From the NCBI GenBank assembly GCA_026214975.1, contig JAOBSW010000755.1, positions 62,001 through 126,000 on the forward strand: a DNA stretch of 64,000 bases, given 5' to 3'. The stretch comes from Gentiana macrophylla. Its lineage: Eukaryota > Streptophyta > Magnoliopsida > Gentianales > Gentianaceae. Below are positions 22,759 through 34,377 of this stretch, piece by piece (position 1 is the stretch's first letter; every line of letters begins with the position of its first letter). The notes below the pieces were generated by a model. That model saw only the letters and a program-made list of their open reading frames with translations, was not told where the DNA came from and did not search any database. A program made the position numbers and the translations under genes.

Positions 22759-23670
22759 CCCCAAAAAAGGTAGGCTATGAACTTTTCAAAAACAAAAAAA
22801 AAACAAAAAAAAAAAACATTCAGCACTCTCATAGTGGTTGGGGATTTTTAGTTGAAGGGGCAAGATTGCAAAGTCTGTGGTGTTATCTTATCTATGTTTA
22901 TGTCGGACGGGGTTTTATGAGAGGCCGAATTAGATGGGGAGAAGAGGGAGTATGAACTAGATGGGATTGCAGCCTTTTCGTGTTTGGGAAGGTTGCAAAT
23001 AAAAAGCCGAAGTAAAATAGCCAAGAAACCAATCTAAACATGCAAACCGATCCAAATCAATTCGAATAAACCAAACCAATAAAAAACCAAATGAATTGGT
23101 TTGGTTTGAAACCAAACTGAAGTTCATCGGGTTGGTTTCAGATATTTTTAATTACACCAATCCAATCCAAACCAACCCAAATTTTTTATACATTAATTAT
23201 ATATATTATACCCATTACCCAACCGACCTAACATAACACAATTTTTTTGATCATTTTGCTATGTTGTTTTGGTTGGAAGATACTCATGGTGTTTTGATCA
23301 TTTTGTTGTGTCAACATTCAGCCTTTTTCTCTTTTGATATAGATATGTAAATCAGTAAATGCGTGTATGTAAGTATGCAACTATAGAGGATTGATTACTT
23401 GAGATGAATTATATTGTAATGTGTTGTTTATTTTGTTTTTATTTTTATTTTTTATCATTTTGGTTTGTAATTTATTTTAGTTTAGATGTAGCTTTTTAGA
23501 GTTTATGTAAAGAATGTTGGTTTTGTTTTTTTGTTATAAAGATTAGGCTTGTTAAACCGAAACCAACCCAATCCAAACCGAAACCAATTCGAACCAAACA
23601 TTGGGGTTGACTTCATTTTGGTTTGGTTTGGGAAACAAATTATGGCGCCCCAAACCGACCCGAGTCTTTC
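22759..23670. other. Spacer rich in AACCAAACC / GGTTTGGTT motifs
   Basis: It is shared with copy B. Short blocks of accaaacc and ggtttggttt alternate in both orientations near 23040-23170 and 23545-23660 and can pair with each other. No gene is supported. Confidence 0.5.
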
Positions 23671-23675
23671 AAAAC
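23671..23675. repeat. Target-site duplication AAAAC, left
   Basis: AAAAC precedes the copia element and is repeated at 28244-28248. Copy B shows the unoccupied site with a single AAAAC followed directly by the right flank (about 53395). Confidence 0.92.
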
Positions 23676-23801
23676 TATTAGAATATATTACTTTATTATC
23701 TTGTTATTTACATTTATACCCTTGTGGTCTCTCTATATAAACTCAGTGTACACAACATTATTTCTTAATGACAATTATTTTGTTATTCATCAAACCTAAT
23801 A
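23676..23801 (+). repeat. 5' LTR (126 bp) of young copia
   Basis: It runs from TATTAGAATATATTAC to CATCAAACCTAATA and matches 28118-28243 without a difference. A TATA-like ctatataaac lies at about 23733. The ends form a 6-bp inverted repeat TATTAG/CTAATA. Confidence 0.93.
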
Positions 23802-23813
23802 TGGTAGCAGAGC
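23802..23813 (+). promoter_or_regulatory. PBS of young copia (tRNA-iMet type)
   Basis: TGGTAGCAGAGC follows the LTR directly. It differs by one base from the common TGGTATCAGAGC primer-binding site. Confidence 0.85.
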
Positions 23814-23895
23814 TTTTTTGATCCCAAAAATCTTTTTTTTCCCGTCTTCTTCCAGCCGCTAGGGCCTTGCCGCCGCCGGCAGCCTCTCTGTTGCA

Positions 23896-25006
23896 ATGGC
23901 CGATTCCGCCTCCACTGCTACGTCCATTTGCTCTCACCGTGACTGCGGCGTTGCCCTCTCCTGCTGCCGCCGCGCGCGCTCTTTGTTCTCTCCCTCCACC
24001 CGGCTGTCCATGCTCCGATCAAGCTTGATGGCAAAAACTTTACCGCCTGGAAGCTCCAATTAACTACCTTGCTCACAGGCCATGGTCTTCTCGGTTACGT
24101 CACTGGTGCTTCACCCCAGCCGCCTCTCACCCTCACCTCTGCCGCCGGTGAAGTTACCCAAAATCCGGCTTATCTCCGGTGGATACAACGGGATGCTTGA
24201 TACATAATAATGCATGCGGGTTACACGACGACAAGGATTATATGGCTACGATTCAACACACCGAAAATTCTAAACAGGCGTGGGACACTCTTCTCGACAC
24301 GTTTGGGAAACAAAGCAAGGGTCGTGTTCGACATCTCAAACTGCGCTTAAATTCTATTACCAAAGGTACAATGTCCATTTCTCAGTACTTCACTGCCGTT
24401 AAAAATGTTGCTGATGATCTTGCGGCTCTTGATGCAAAGGTACCTGATGATGACTTGGTTGAATTAATTTTAAAAAATCTTGGTAGTGATTATCAGGGTC
24501 TCGTCAGTGCCATTCAGGCTCGTGATGATACTATTTCTATGCCGTTGTTACATGAAAAATTACTTATGCATGAAGCGTCACTTTTACATAGTCCGTCTGT
24601 TGCACCCCCTGCGTATACTGCTTTCCCTGCTTATCCTTCCCCCCGTCCCATGCATGTTCCGGACAATACCTCTTATTCCCCTTACCAGCAACTCCCTCGG
24701 CCCCCCTCTCTCTCGCCGACAGCTCCCAGTCCCTACCCGAGACCCCAAACGCATGTCCTTCCCCAGCAGCTGCGTGCGCCCGCCCCCTCTAAACCCTATC
24801 AAGGCTTCTGCCAGCTCTGTGGTGTCCAGGGTCATGTTGCCACTCGTTGCACCGCTTACCCTCTCTACAATAATCTCCCACGTCCACCCAGAAACCAAGG
24901 TCCCTCTCGGCCTCCTCAGCGACCTCATGCTCATGTCGCCCACGCTGCTCCTCCCGACCCCCTCTCTGCTGCGGTACTACGATCCATACGCTACTTGGAT
25001 GCTTGA
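23896..25006 (+). pseudogene. Copia gag of young element, frameshifted
   Basis: The first ATG is at 23896. After a frame change the sequence reads KLDGKNFTAWKLQLTTLLTG, the usual gag start. After another, a 275-codon frame from 24179 covers the gag core (ENSKQAWDTLLDTFGKQSKG, LRLNSITKGTMSISQYFTAV), a Pro-rich linker, and the zinc knuckle CQLCGVQGHVATRC (about 24810-24852). Gag forms the virus-like particle and the knuckle binds RNA. At least two frame changes separate these parts. Confidence 0.88.
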
Positions 25007-28000
25007 TAGTGGTGCCTCTCATCATATGACGCAGGAACTCAATCTACTATCTCTTCACTCTCCCTACCAAGGTATGGATCGTATTATCATTGGTGATGGT
25101 AGCTCTTTGGCTATCACTCACATTGGTTCTACCTATCTTTCATCCTTCAAGTTAAATCATGTGCTTTGTGTACCTTCTCTTTCTCGCAATTTATTATCTG
25201 TCCAGAAATTTTGCCATGATAATTCTGTTTCTATTGAATTCTTATCGATTCGTTTTGGTGAAGGATTTGAAAGGCGGCAAATGCCTCCACCAAGGACAAG
25301 TCGGTGATGGAGCCTATGTGTGGTCTCGAAAGCTCTCTTTGCCTTTTACGCTTCCAAAGCCTGCTGCCACTTGGCATCTCCGCTGCGGCCATCCTGCTTT
25401 TCCTATTATTCAGAATCTTGCAAGCAATAATTTTTTAGAATTATCTACTGTTTCACATTCTTCTTGTGATTCTTGCTTATGTAATAAGAGCCATAGGCTC
25501 CCCTTTTCGGATTCCACTTTGTCTACTAATCGTCCTTTGGAAGTTATTTATTCTGATGTTTGGTCATCACCTGTTTACTCTGTTGATAATTTTAAATATT
25601 ATGTTCTCTTTGTTGATCATTTCACTCGTTACATGTGGATATACCCACTTGCTGTAAATCGCGTATATAATACTTTCATTAAATTCAAAAACTATGTCGA
25701 AAAATTGTTAGATGTTCTATCAAAAGCGCTCTATTCGATAATGGCAATGAGTACATTAAGTTCGTCCCTTTCTCTCCGAGCATGGCATCTCTCATTTCAC
25801 TTCCCCACCTACACCCCATGAAGACAACGGCATCTCTCGAACGCCGGCACTTGCATATAGCGAAACCGCCCTCACTCTTCTTGCCCATGCCAAAATCCCG
25901 TCACCTATTGGTCTATGCCGTTAGTACCGCGGTTTACCTCATCAATCGCATGCCCACTAAAAATCTTAATATGCTTTCACCACATCTCAAGCTCTTTTCC
26001 AAGCCTCCCAATTACTCTAAGCTCCGCGTCTTGGTTGCCTTTGCTATCCATGGCTTAAACCATACAATCCTCACAAGCTTGCACCTACATCCAAGCCATG
26101 CATATTTCTTGGTTATGCCCTCACCCAAAGCGCTTATCTTTGCTATGAGCGTCTCGAGTCCCGTATGCATATTTCCCGTGATGTTCGATTTGTGGAGGAC
26201 ATTTTTCCTTTGCTAGCATCTCCTCGACTCCTCCTTACCCCTCTTAACCGCACTCCTTCCTCTCTGTCTCATGAAACCGTGGCTGTCCCTATCTCTCCAC
26301 CACCCCTCACGGCCCCTGCACCACTGTAGGCATTTATGAGCCATCTGCAAAGCCCCTCCTCCTCCTCCTCTTCTTCCCCCCCCCCGCTGCCGGTTCCTCT
26401 CTCCTTCCCGCCCGTCACCCCCCCCGCCGCCTCCACCTTCCCTCCCCCCGCCACAACATCCCATGACCACTCGCTCTCAAAATCAAATCTACAAACCTCG
26501 AAAACTCTTTAACCTTCAAGCTCAAGCTGCACAATCGCTACCTAGATACGGAGCCCTCAACCCTTAGCAGGCATTGCGGTGTCCCGCGATGGTGTGTTGC
26601 CATGTCGATGAGTACGGTGCGCTTCTTCGCAATGACACGTGGTCGTTAGTTCCCCTGGCGATGGTTTAAATATAGTTGGTTGTAAGTGGGTCTTCGAATT
26701 AAGCGGAATCCGGATGGCTCGATTGATAAATACAAGGCTCATTTGGTTGCCAAAGGGTTTACACAACGTCCTGGTTTGGATTACTTGAAACTTTTAGTCT
26801 GTTGTTAAAGCACATTACGATCCGTCTCGTCCTTAGTATTGCGGTTTCCTTTGGTTGGTCTCTTCGCCAACTCGATGTCAATAACGCCTTCTTACGAGGG
26901 GACACTAAATGAAGATGTGTATATGTCTCAACCACGGGGTTTGAGGATGCAATGAAACCCACTTTTGTGTGCAAACTTCGCAAGGCGATTTATGGTCTTA
27001 AGCAGGCACCTCGGGCTTGGTACCATGAGCTTAAGTCTTTTGTTCTTACCATGGGTTTTTTCAACTCTGCAGCTGATCCTTCTTTATTTGTTTATCGCAC
27101 ATCTACCAGCATTACTTTCCTCTTGGTATCGTCGATGACATCATTATTCTGAGTAGCTCGGTGAGCGAGGTCAGAGTGTTATTGAGCAGTTAGGCTCTCG
27201 GTTCTCTATCAAGGACCTTGGGCCCCTTTCGTATTTTTTGGGAGTTGAGGTCACTCATTCGACCCTTGGTTTATTACTTACGCAGACCAGGTACACACGT
27301 GAGCTGCTTTCTCAGGTTCATATGGAGGATTCTAAAGCAGTTTCCACGCCCGTGCCGGTGGCGCGCACCGGGTGATCTATTGTTTCTCCTCCTTATATGC
27401 CGATCCGACTCGGTATCGTCGGTTTTGGGTGCCTTACGGTATTTATGCTTTACGAGAGTTGATATTCGATTTCTTTGTTAATAAGCTTTCCCGGTTTATG
27501 CATGCACCGGCGCAGTATCATTGGATGCTTGTCAAGCGTCTCTTGCGCTACTTGTCCGGCACTCCTACTATGGGTTTCTGATTATATCGAGTCTCCTTTG
27601 GCGTTACATGCCTTTTCAGATTCTGAGTGGGCAGGAAACATGGATGCTGGATATCACGACCCTGCCTCTTCTGCGTATGTGCCAGGTTACACCTCTACCT
27701 CTGCGTATGTTGTCTTCTTGGGCAAAACGCCATTTCATGGAGCTCAAGAGGCAACACTCGGGTCTCGTTCTTCCACGGCGAGTACTGGTGTGTTGCGGAT
27801 CTGGTTGCCGAAGTTGCCTGGTGACTTATCTTCTTGGCGATCTTGGTTTCTGATTACTTCCACGCCCGTCATTTTCTGTGACAACTTGGGAGCGCTTCGT
27901 CTCAGTGCCAACCCAGTTTTTCACTCCCGCATGAAGCACGTGGCCATTGATTATCATTTCATTCGTGAGCATGTGGAGCGTGGTCTTGTTCGTGTTGCTC

Positions 28001-28015
28001 GTGTTCTTCCTTGAA
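24975..28015 (+). pseudogene. Copia pol of young element (PR-INT-RT-RNase H), broken
   Basis: Domains lie in copia order. Protease is WMLDSGASHHMT (about 24990-25030). The integrase zinc region and core have HLRCGHP, CDSCLCNKSHR, SDVWSSP and FVDHFTRYMWIYPL (25370-25660), then ERRHLHIA and YLINRMPTKN (to about 25970). Reverse transcriptase has [20 protein letters not shown] (about 26697), KLRKAIYGLKQAPRAWY (26973) and a VDD box near 27134 whose preceding tyrosine is out of frame. RNase H has SDSEWAG (about 27618) and DNLGALRLSANPVFHSRMKH (about 27880). The frame changes at many points, so no full polyprotein can be made. A Pro/Ser-rich C-tract linker lies at about 26280-26460. Confidence 0.9.
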
Positions 28016-28103
28016 GACCGGTTGGCGATGTTCTCACCAAGCCTTTGCCACGGTTATCCTTTTCTACACTTGTTTCCAAGCTTGGGCTTCGCTCCGCTCC
28101 GTC

Positions 28104-28117
28104 CGCTTGAGGGAGCG
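28104..28117 (+). promoter_or_regulatory. Polypurine tract of young copia
   Basis: cgcttgagggagcg directly precedes the 3' LTR. It resembles the ttgagggggag tracts of many plant copia elements. Confidence 0.75.
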
Positions 28118-28243
28118 TATTAGAATATATTACTTTATTATCTTGTTATTTACATTTATACCCTTGTGGTCTCTCTATATAAACTCAGTGTACACAACAT
28201 TATTTCTTAATGACAATTATTTTGTTATTCATCAAACCTAATA
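28118..28243 (+). repeat. 3' LTR (126 bp) of young copia
   Basis: It is identical to 23676-23801 and followed by the AAAAC duplication (28244-28248). Confidence 0.93.
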
Positions 28244-28248
28244 AAAAC

Positions 28249-28678
28249 CAACCCAAACCAATCCAAGCTCAGCCCTATTTGCAAATGGGAGTTGAAGGTG
28301 GAGAAGTTGACTGAGAAAGGAAGACTTTTTTGTCAGGAGGAAGAAGGAAGGATTTTTCCCACAAAGAATACTCCCCAAATTATTGGGTGTCTGAAGTAAT
28401 TATGGTGTCTGAAGTATTTTCGTGGCGCCAATAGAACTCTCATTTCATAATCTATAAAAATATATCATACCAGGAGAGAATGGAGATTGAACAATGGAAC
28501 CCCAAAATACCAATAGTCTGTACCAATAAGTCAGATTCAATTTTAAAATCATATAATGAACATTATTGATCCTTATAAAAATTTAAATGCAATTTGTCAT
28601 ACTCATATAATATACTAAAATAATTATGCAAAAATTAGCAGAATTCCATTATATAATGCAGCCTAGCTGTAGTTACTA
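28249..28678. other. Spacer, no gene seen
   Basis: It continues the copy A/B alignment after the copia insertion (B: 53400-53872) and is AT-rich. It has short indels relative to B near 28388-28430. Confidence 0.5.
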
Positions 28679-28969
28679 CTCCCTCAGTTTTCTTTTATCT
28701 GTCGCAGAGTGAAGATTCACGCAGATTAAGAGAGTAGTTAATATGTCTAAATATAGTATTGGAAATGTATTTTTCTTTATTGGAGATGATACTTTGTTGA
28801 TAAAGGAATTTTTAGTATAGGAAATGTTTTTTTTTTATTGGAGATGTAAATACTTTATTGGTAAATGAGGAAAAATGTAATAAATGAAACATTGGAAATA
28901 AAAAATGACTAGATAAATAATAAAAAAAGTAAATTTTGAAATGTGATGAGATATAAAAAAGCGGAGGAG
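28679..28969. mobile_element. Stowaway-like MITE, copy A
   Basis: It starts CTCCCTCAGTTTTCTTTTATC after TA at 28677 and ends in a degraded reverse complement. Copy B shows the end intact (acggagggag). CTCCCTCCGT termini, TA target preference and a length near 290 bp are typical of Stowaway (Tc1/mariner-related) MITEs. It has no coding capacity. Confidence 0.8.
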
Positions 28970-29158
28970 TGTATAATAACTAAAATATTTTTATGCAACT
29001 TGAAATAGAATTTTGGTATGGCATCATGTTTCTTTTACTATATTAATAAAATTCAATACTAGATTCAAAAATCAAAAATTTGACAAGATATACTGATTCT
29101 TCTTTGACTATAAAACGTCTGCAATATTTATATAACACGGTGGAAATAATTTTTATTT

Positions 29159-29187
29159 GAAAAGGACCAACACAAGTGGTCCTTTTC
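29159..29187. other. Perfect 11-bp stem, 7-nt loop hairpin
   Basis: gaaaaggacca, a 7-base loop, then tggtccttttc. A further gaaaaggacca lies about 90 bases downstream. It is conserved in copy B at 54350-54378. Confidence 0.8.
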
Positions 29188-29482
29188 TATCTTGATGTAA
29201 TATGAAATTGATGATGTCCTTTCCAACAATAATTTTTTTAGATTGATGTTGAAAAGGACCAGTGTTATACTTATTTGGACAATTAGGACATACAAACAAG
29301 AGCATGGGCTTTAAGGACACGATTATTGTGCAGATCTGATAATACCCTTGTAGTCATTTCTCATTCGGATAAAAAAACATTCCATGGAGACCGAGATCTC
29401 ATTTCCTGCTTTGTTTGGATCAGATTTACATTTTCTCAATAGACAAATCTCTGAAAAGTAAATTGAAGATGACATCTTTGAT

Positions 29483-31030
29483 ATGGGTGATTATAGGGCC
29501 CCTGGCCCAGAGGGCATCCCTGCAGTCTTCTTGAAGAAATGTTGGCCTATCACCGGTAAGTCAATCATAGAGTTTGTCACTAAAGCTTTTGAAGTTGGTC
29601 ACTTTTATTCCAGGCTCAACCAAACCCTGGTTTCTTTGCTATCTAAAACAAACCCCCATGAATTTGTTGAACAGTTCAGATCTATTTCCATGACCAATGT
29701 CTGTGTAACAATCATCTTAAAAGTTATTTCTTATATACTACAAGGTGTCATTAGTAAACTGGTCTCTCAGACTCAAGAAGCTTTTGTATCAGGCAGAGGT
29801 AGTACTTAGAATATTATTCTATCTCAAGAAGTGCTCCACCATTTTAAGAGCAAAAAAAAGAAAAACTGGTGAAATGATGCTGAAACTAGACCTAGAGAAA
29901 TCCCATGACAAGGTTGATTGAAAGTTTCTTGAGAGAATTCAAAGTAGCATAGGGCTTGCCCAAAATATTATCCAGCTCATTTGGTTCACCCGGACATCCT
30001 CCAAACTTGTTATCTTGTGGATAATAATAAGCTGAAGCCCATCCAACCTGAAAGAGGGCTCAGGCAAGAGGACCCTTTGGCACCTTATCATTTTGTTCTA
30101 TGTATGGAGGTCCTTAGCCAACACATTGATAAGGCTATTCAGGATGGAAGAAACCCTTGAGGATTGGAAAACGTTCACCTAAGCTTTTACATAACTTTTT
30201 TGCAGATGATCTGGTTCTTCTTGAAGAGGCAACCGCTGAGCAAGCTAATACTATCAGACAGGTGCTTGAATGATTTTGCCATATCTGAGGACAATAATTA
30301 GGCATTAACAAGTCTAGGTTTCACGTGTCTAAAAATACTTCATACCAGTTAAAATGAATCTTCAACCTGGAACTAGGTATGCCGTATTCTGAGGATCTTG
30401 GTCATTATCCAAAAGTTTATTTGTTGCATACAAGGCTAACCTAAGGGAAGTATGAGTACATTCTAGAGAAGATGAATAAAAAACTCTCAAGCTGGAAGAC
30501 TAATTTCTTCTCTAGAGCTGCAAGGTGATTCTGATCAAGAGTTCTCTTGACACTCATCCTTTTTATGCCATGCAAACAATTAAACTTCCTCAATGGAGCA
30601 TTGATGCAATATAAATGATATGTAGGCAATTTTTATGGGGAGACAATAGGGTACTAGAAAAATGCATTATGTGACGTAGGATTAACTATGTCATCCGAAA
30701 GATATTGGATGACTGAGGTTTAAGAACCTTCACTTCATGAACATGGCTCTCCTTGGAAAACAAGTGTGGCAGACCCTTACTGGTGATGAATCTTTGTGGG
30801 TCCAAACCTCTAGTCAAATTTATGGCAGACTCTTTAAAAAACCAAGAAGCTCAAGCTCCCCTACTTGGAAGAATATATGTACAACAACATCGTCTTTTAA
30901 AGATGGATTCGATGTTGAAAATGAAGTGATAACCTGGAAAGGTAATAATAGCAAGAATTATACAGTGGCGGATGGATATGCCTACCTTAATTACAAATCC
31001 AACATTACATTACTAAACATTTTCTTGTGA
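29483..31030 (+). pseudogene. L1-type LINE reverse transcriptase remnant, copy A
   Basis: A 108-codon frame starts MGDYRAPGPEGIPAVFLKKC and runs through FRSISMTN and QEAFVSGRGST, the fingers and palm start of plant non-LTR reverse transcriptases. After a stop come LKLDLEKSHDKVD, ERGLRQEDPLAPYHFVLCME and the catalytic FADDLVLLEE box (about 30200-30230), in shifting frames. Then comes the post-RT region with MNMALLGKQVWQTLTGDESL (from 30737). The AFD-type first catalytic motif is altered to SHDKVD. No endonuclease, RNase H or poly-A tail is attached. Copy B carries nearly the same breaks. Confidence 0.85.
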
Positions 31031-31493
31031 CATTACATTACTCAATGATATTTATTTTCAAACATATACAGTTTCTTCATCATTATGTAACACAATCTAA
31101 AATTATACAAAGATTAAAATATAATCTTTCATTCTCATGTAATACGAATGATAATACATCCCAAAATACACAAACTTAGTCAAATTGAAGCAAAAACGTG
31201 TTGTATTTATCCGGCTGACATTATATATGTAACAAACTAAATACAAGAAAATATGATCTAAGAATTATTTTATAAGAGAATGATAAATGCATTGAGTAAA
31301 TGTATCCACAATTTCAAAATTGAAACAAAATGCAAAATATCATTTTGTGATTAATATTATTTAGCTTGTTTATAATTAATGTATTAATGTGTACTTGATA
31401 GTATTATTACGTAATATTAAATTACATCGTCAATGTTCCAGTTTTAAAATTTTAATTTAAATATAACACGTCCAGCCAACGACGTCTTTTTTA

Positions 31494-31494
<1 letters not shown>

Positions 31495-31549
<55 letters not shown>
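31495..31549. repeat. (TA)n microsatellite, about 27 units, copy A
   Basis: A pure TA run. In copy B the same site (56641-56700) is interrupted by GTA steps. Confidence 0.95.
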
Positions 31550-31551
<2 letters not shown>

Positions 31552-31631
31552 ACGAGATTGCTTGTGTTCGGTGAATTATTTTGGAACTTGAAGTGGTAGA
31601 GTAATTGTTGAGAAATGATTACATCTGCCTT

Positions 31632-31712
31632 TAGTGTGTGTGTCCATGTGTAACATCTGGTGCATTATGGTGCTGCCATGTGGCTTAGACTAGATTTTAC
31701 TTATCTTTGATG
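31632..31712 (+). repeat. Fragment of copia Y LTR, copy A
   Basis: tagtgtgtgtgtccatgtgt and the following gcattatggt(g/a)ctgccatgtgg match 35216-35300, which is inside the LTR of the intervening copia Y element. Only this piece of LTR is left here. Confidence 0.65.
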
Positions 31713-31853
31713 AGGAATGAATATCCCGGAAAATGGTGTAAGAAGAGAGAAAAAAAAATAAAATAGTTGCTCACTAATTTTCTTAACTAAGGAAAGTAAA
31801 TAAATCAAAATCTCATCAAATGTTCTCCATTAATTATTCTCCAAAATAATTAA

Positions 31854-32853
31854 ATGATACCTCATACCCCCCACACCAGCTTCTCTAATGGTCCAAAACC
31901 TACCACCTGCCAGATTTGTGCCGCCACCGGCCATACCGCACCAGTCTGCTCCTTGCAATATCAATGTTCCCCCCTCCTCAAGTATATGCGACGTCTACAC
32001 AACCCGACTTTAATTGGATTGAGGATACCGGGGCCACTCATCATCTCACTCATGATGTTCACAATTTCAACCTATCATCTGCACCTTATGCTGGGTCCGA
32101 CAAAGTGCATGTAGGTGACGGTACATGTTTATCTATTACTGATTGCGGCTCTTCTTCTGTAAATTCCCCTTCCCAATCATTTTATTTGCCTAATATTCTT
32201 GTTACCTTCTCTATCACCCGACACCTCTTATCTGTGCATAAATTTGCATATGTCAATTTCGTGTATTTTGAATTTCATGGGTCTTACTTTCTTGTAAAAG
32301 ATTACTCCGCCCACATCCATCTTCGGGGATTTGTCAAAGAAGGCCTCTATCACTTCTCCACTTCGCTCCACCGACCCTCCAACCCTCCTCAAGCGCGTTT
32401 GCCTCCTCTGTCACCCCGACCACCACGTGACATCAGCGTCTCGGTCATTGCTCTTACCCCGTGCTCCGTCAAGCCTTAAAAAGTCTCTCTACTTTTACCT
32501 CTTCTAAAGCAACCCATGTTGTGTGTTCCCCGTGTCAATTAGCTAAGAGTCACCGCTTCCCGTTATACACTTCTGATTTTACCTCTACTGCCCCTTTAGA
32601 CCTAATTTACTATGATGTTTAAGGCCCCTGTTATGAGCCCTCAATTTATGGTTCCCGCTATTATGTCAGTTTTCTGGATGACATCACAAAATACATTTGG
32701 CTTTATCCACGAAAATTAAATCGATGTTGAAACTTTCTTCTTTGTGATAGAACGTCACATTTAATACAAAACTAAAATCCATCCAAACTAATCGGGGTGG
32801 TGAGTATCGTCGCGTTTCCACTCTTCTTACCTCTCTTGGCATCCGTCATCGCC
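31854..32853 (+). pseudogene. Copia X remnant: gag knuckle, protease, integrase start, copy A
   Basis: A zinc knuckle, CQICAATGHTAPVC (about 31908-31950), is followed one frame over by the protease DTGATHHLTHD and a 187-codon frame with FYLPNILVTFSITRHLLSVH. Then come a GAG-pre-integrase-like CSPCQLAKSHRFP (about 32529) and an integrase start (YYVSFLDDITKYIWLYP near 32660) with stops. The element is cut near 32853, where the sequence jumps to the gag end of copia Y. Confidence 0.82.
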
Positions 32854-34377
32854 TTTTTGGTGGAAATAGACCTCTTAATCCTAATCAATATTTTGAGGTA
32901 GAAGTGGAAGCTCTAAAGGTGGTAGATCTAGAGGTAGAGGTGGAAGAGGAGGAAATAGCAACAATAGTAACAACAATGGTAGCAGGATGGCATGTCAATT
33001 GTGCAACAAAATCGGACATACTGCTACCCGGTGCTGACATAGGTTTGAAACTAATTTCAACAACAATCATGCTCTTGGTAATCCCAAATGGGTCTCTACA
33101 TTTGCTCCTAGTCCTCAAAGTGTGCTGACAACTCTTTGTATATGAAAAATGGTGCCACTAACCATATCACCTCATACTTAAACAATATGCACTTGAATAC
33201 TGGTTACACTGTATGCGACACATTAAGCGAGGGAAATGGTAAAGCTCATCGTTAAACATATAGGAGCTAGCACTCTCCACACACCATTTGGACCACTCAC
33301 TCTTAACACTATTCTTCATGTCCCAAAGATCACTAAGAACCTAATAAGTATCTCTAAGCTTATTTATGACAATCCTATTCTTGTTTAGTTTATTGATTAG
33401 TTTGTATTGTGAAGGACAAGAGTACAAGCCAACCTCTACTTCAGGGTCTACTAAAGGATGTACTGTAAAAGATGGCTTCTCTGACCATTATGACCTCTCT
33501 TCACTCCAAAGAATCCTGCTCCAGTTATTCTTCTTTTCCCAGATAGTCTAAGACTATTTCTACTTGTAATAATCCCATTACTGAGGCTACTAGTCCTAAA
33601 ATTACTCTTGATCTGTGGCATTGGAGTATGGGCCAACGTTCTAAGCATGTTTTGAGTTTTGTGTTATCTCAATTTAATGTTTCCATTATTGAAAATTTTA
33701 CTTCATGCTTGTCAGTTGCGTAAATCCCACCTTCTACCATACTATAATTCAAACTCTTATGCCTTGTCTACCTTTGATCTTGTTCATACTGATATCTAAG
33801 GACCTTCCCCTATAAATTCTGTTGGAGGGTACTCTTCTTATATCGACTTTATAGATGATGCTACTAGATATACCTGGATTTACCCCCTAAGGTGCAAATC
33901 ATATGCTTTTGATGTCTTTAAATAGTTCCAACCCTTAGTTCACACACAATTTAATAAAAAAATCAAGTGTGTCCAATCTGATTGAGGGAAAAACATTGAA
34001 AACTTGAACCTTATCCAAAAAATGAAGGAGTTATGTTTAGAGATCCTTGTCCTCATGATCAAGCTCAGAATAGAAGAGTTTAGACAAAACATAGACATAT
34101 TCTTGAAGTAGGACTGACTCAACCTTCTCAAGCCTCAGTGCCCTTGAAATATTGATAGGATAGATTTCAGACTATTGTTCAAGTCATTAATGTCTTCCCT
34201 ACACATGTGCTAGGATCCTAGACTCCTCATGAGAAGTTGGTTCATGTCAAACCCAACTATTCTATGTTATGAGTTTTTGGATGTGCTGTCTATCCTAACT
34301 TAAGACCTCTTTAGTAGACCAAATTTCAATATCATAGTAAAAGATGTGTCAACCTTGGCCTTAATATGAACCATAAA
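32854..34377 (+). pseudogene. Copia Y remnant: gag end, protease, integrase, copy A
   Basis: It starts inside gag at an RGGRGGNSNN-type tract, then the knuckle CQLCNKIGHTATRC (about 32993). A protease start follows with GATNHITS and LHVPKITKNLISISKLIY (about 33319), then integrase pieces YIDFIDDATRYTWIYP (about 33841) and the CAVYPNLRP segment (about 34280). Stops and frame changes are frequent. It aligns with 38116-39100 (a third Y copy) and with copy B. It ends near 34377, where the sequence changes to gypsy-like non-coding DNA. Confidence 0.8.

Larger units (their letters stand above)
23676..28243 (+). mobile_element. Young Ty1/copia retrotransposon, 4.57 kb, short identical LTRs
   Basis: This is an insertion present only in copy A. 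It has 126-bp LTRs that I read as identical base for base, a one-mismatch tRNA-iMet PBS, a purine-rich tract, gag and pol in copia order (PR, INT, RT, RNase H), and a 5-bp TSD confirmed by the empty site. LTR ends are TATTAG...CTAATA, not TG...CA. The coding region is broken by many frame changes and stops despite the identical LTRs. Confidence 0.95.

Noticed and set aside
22759..23670. AACCAAACC-rich blocks as a satellite or CRISPR-like array
   Set aside because: No fixed period or spacer structure; low-complexity motif in both orientations, and the genome is a plant.
24584..25025. Minus-strand frames of 78-119 codons over the copia gag
   Set aside because: Shadow frames opposite a clear plus-strand gag with zinc knuckle.
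26213..26470. Gly/Arg-rich open frames on the minus strand
   Set aside because: They are the antisense of the Pro/Ser-rich linker tract inside the copia pol region; composition alone keeps them open.
32885..33128. Ser/Thr-rich minus-strand and Val/Glu-rich plus-strand frames (also at 38057-38432 and 57923-58280)
   Set aside because: Off-frame readings of the Gly/Arg/Asn-rich gag segment of copia Y, repeated because the segment itself is repeated.
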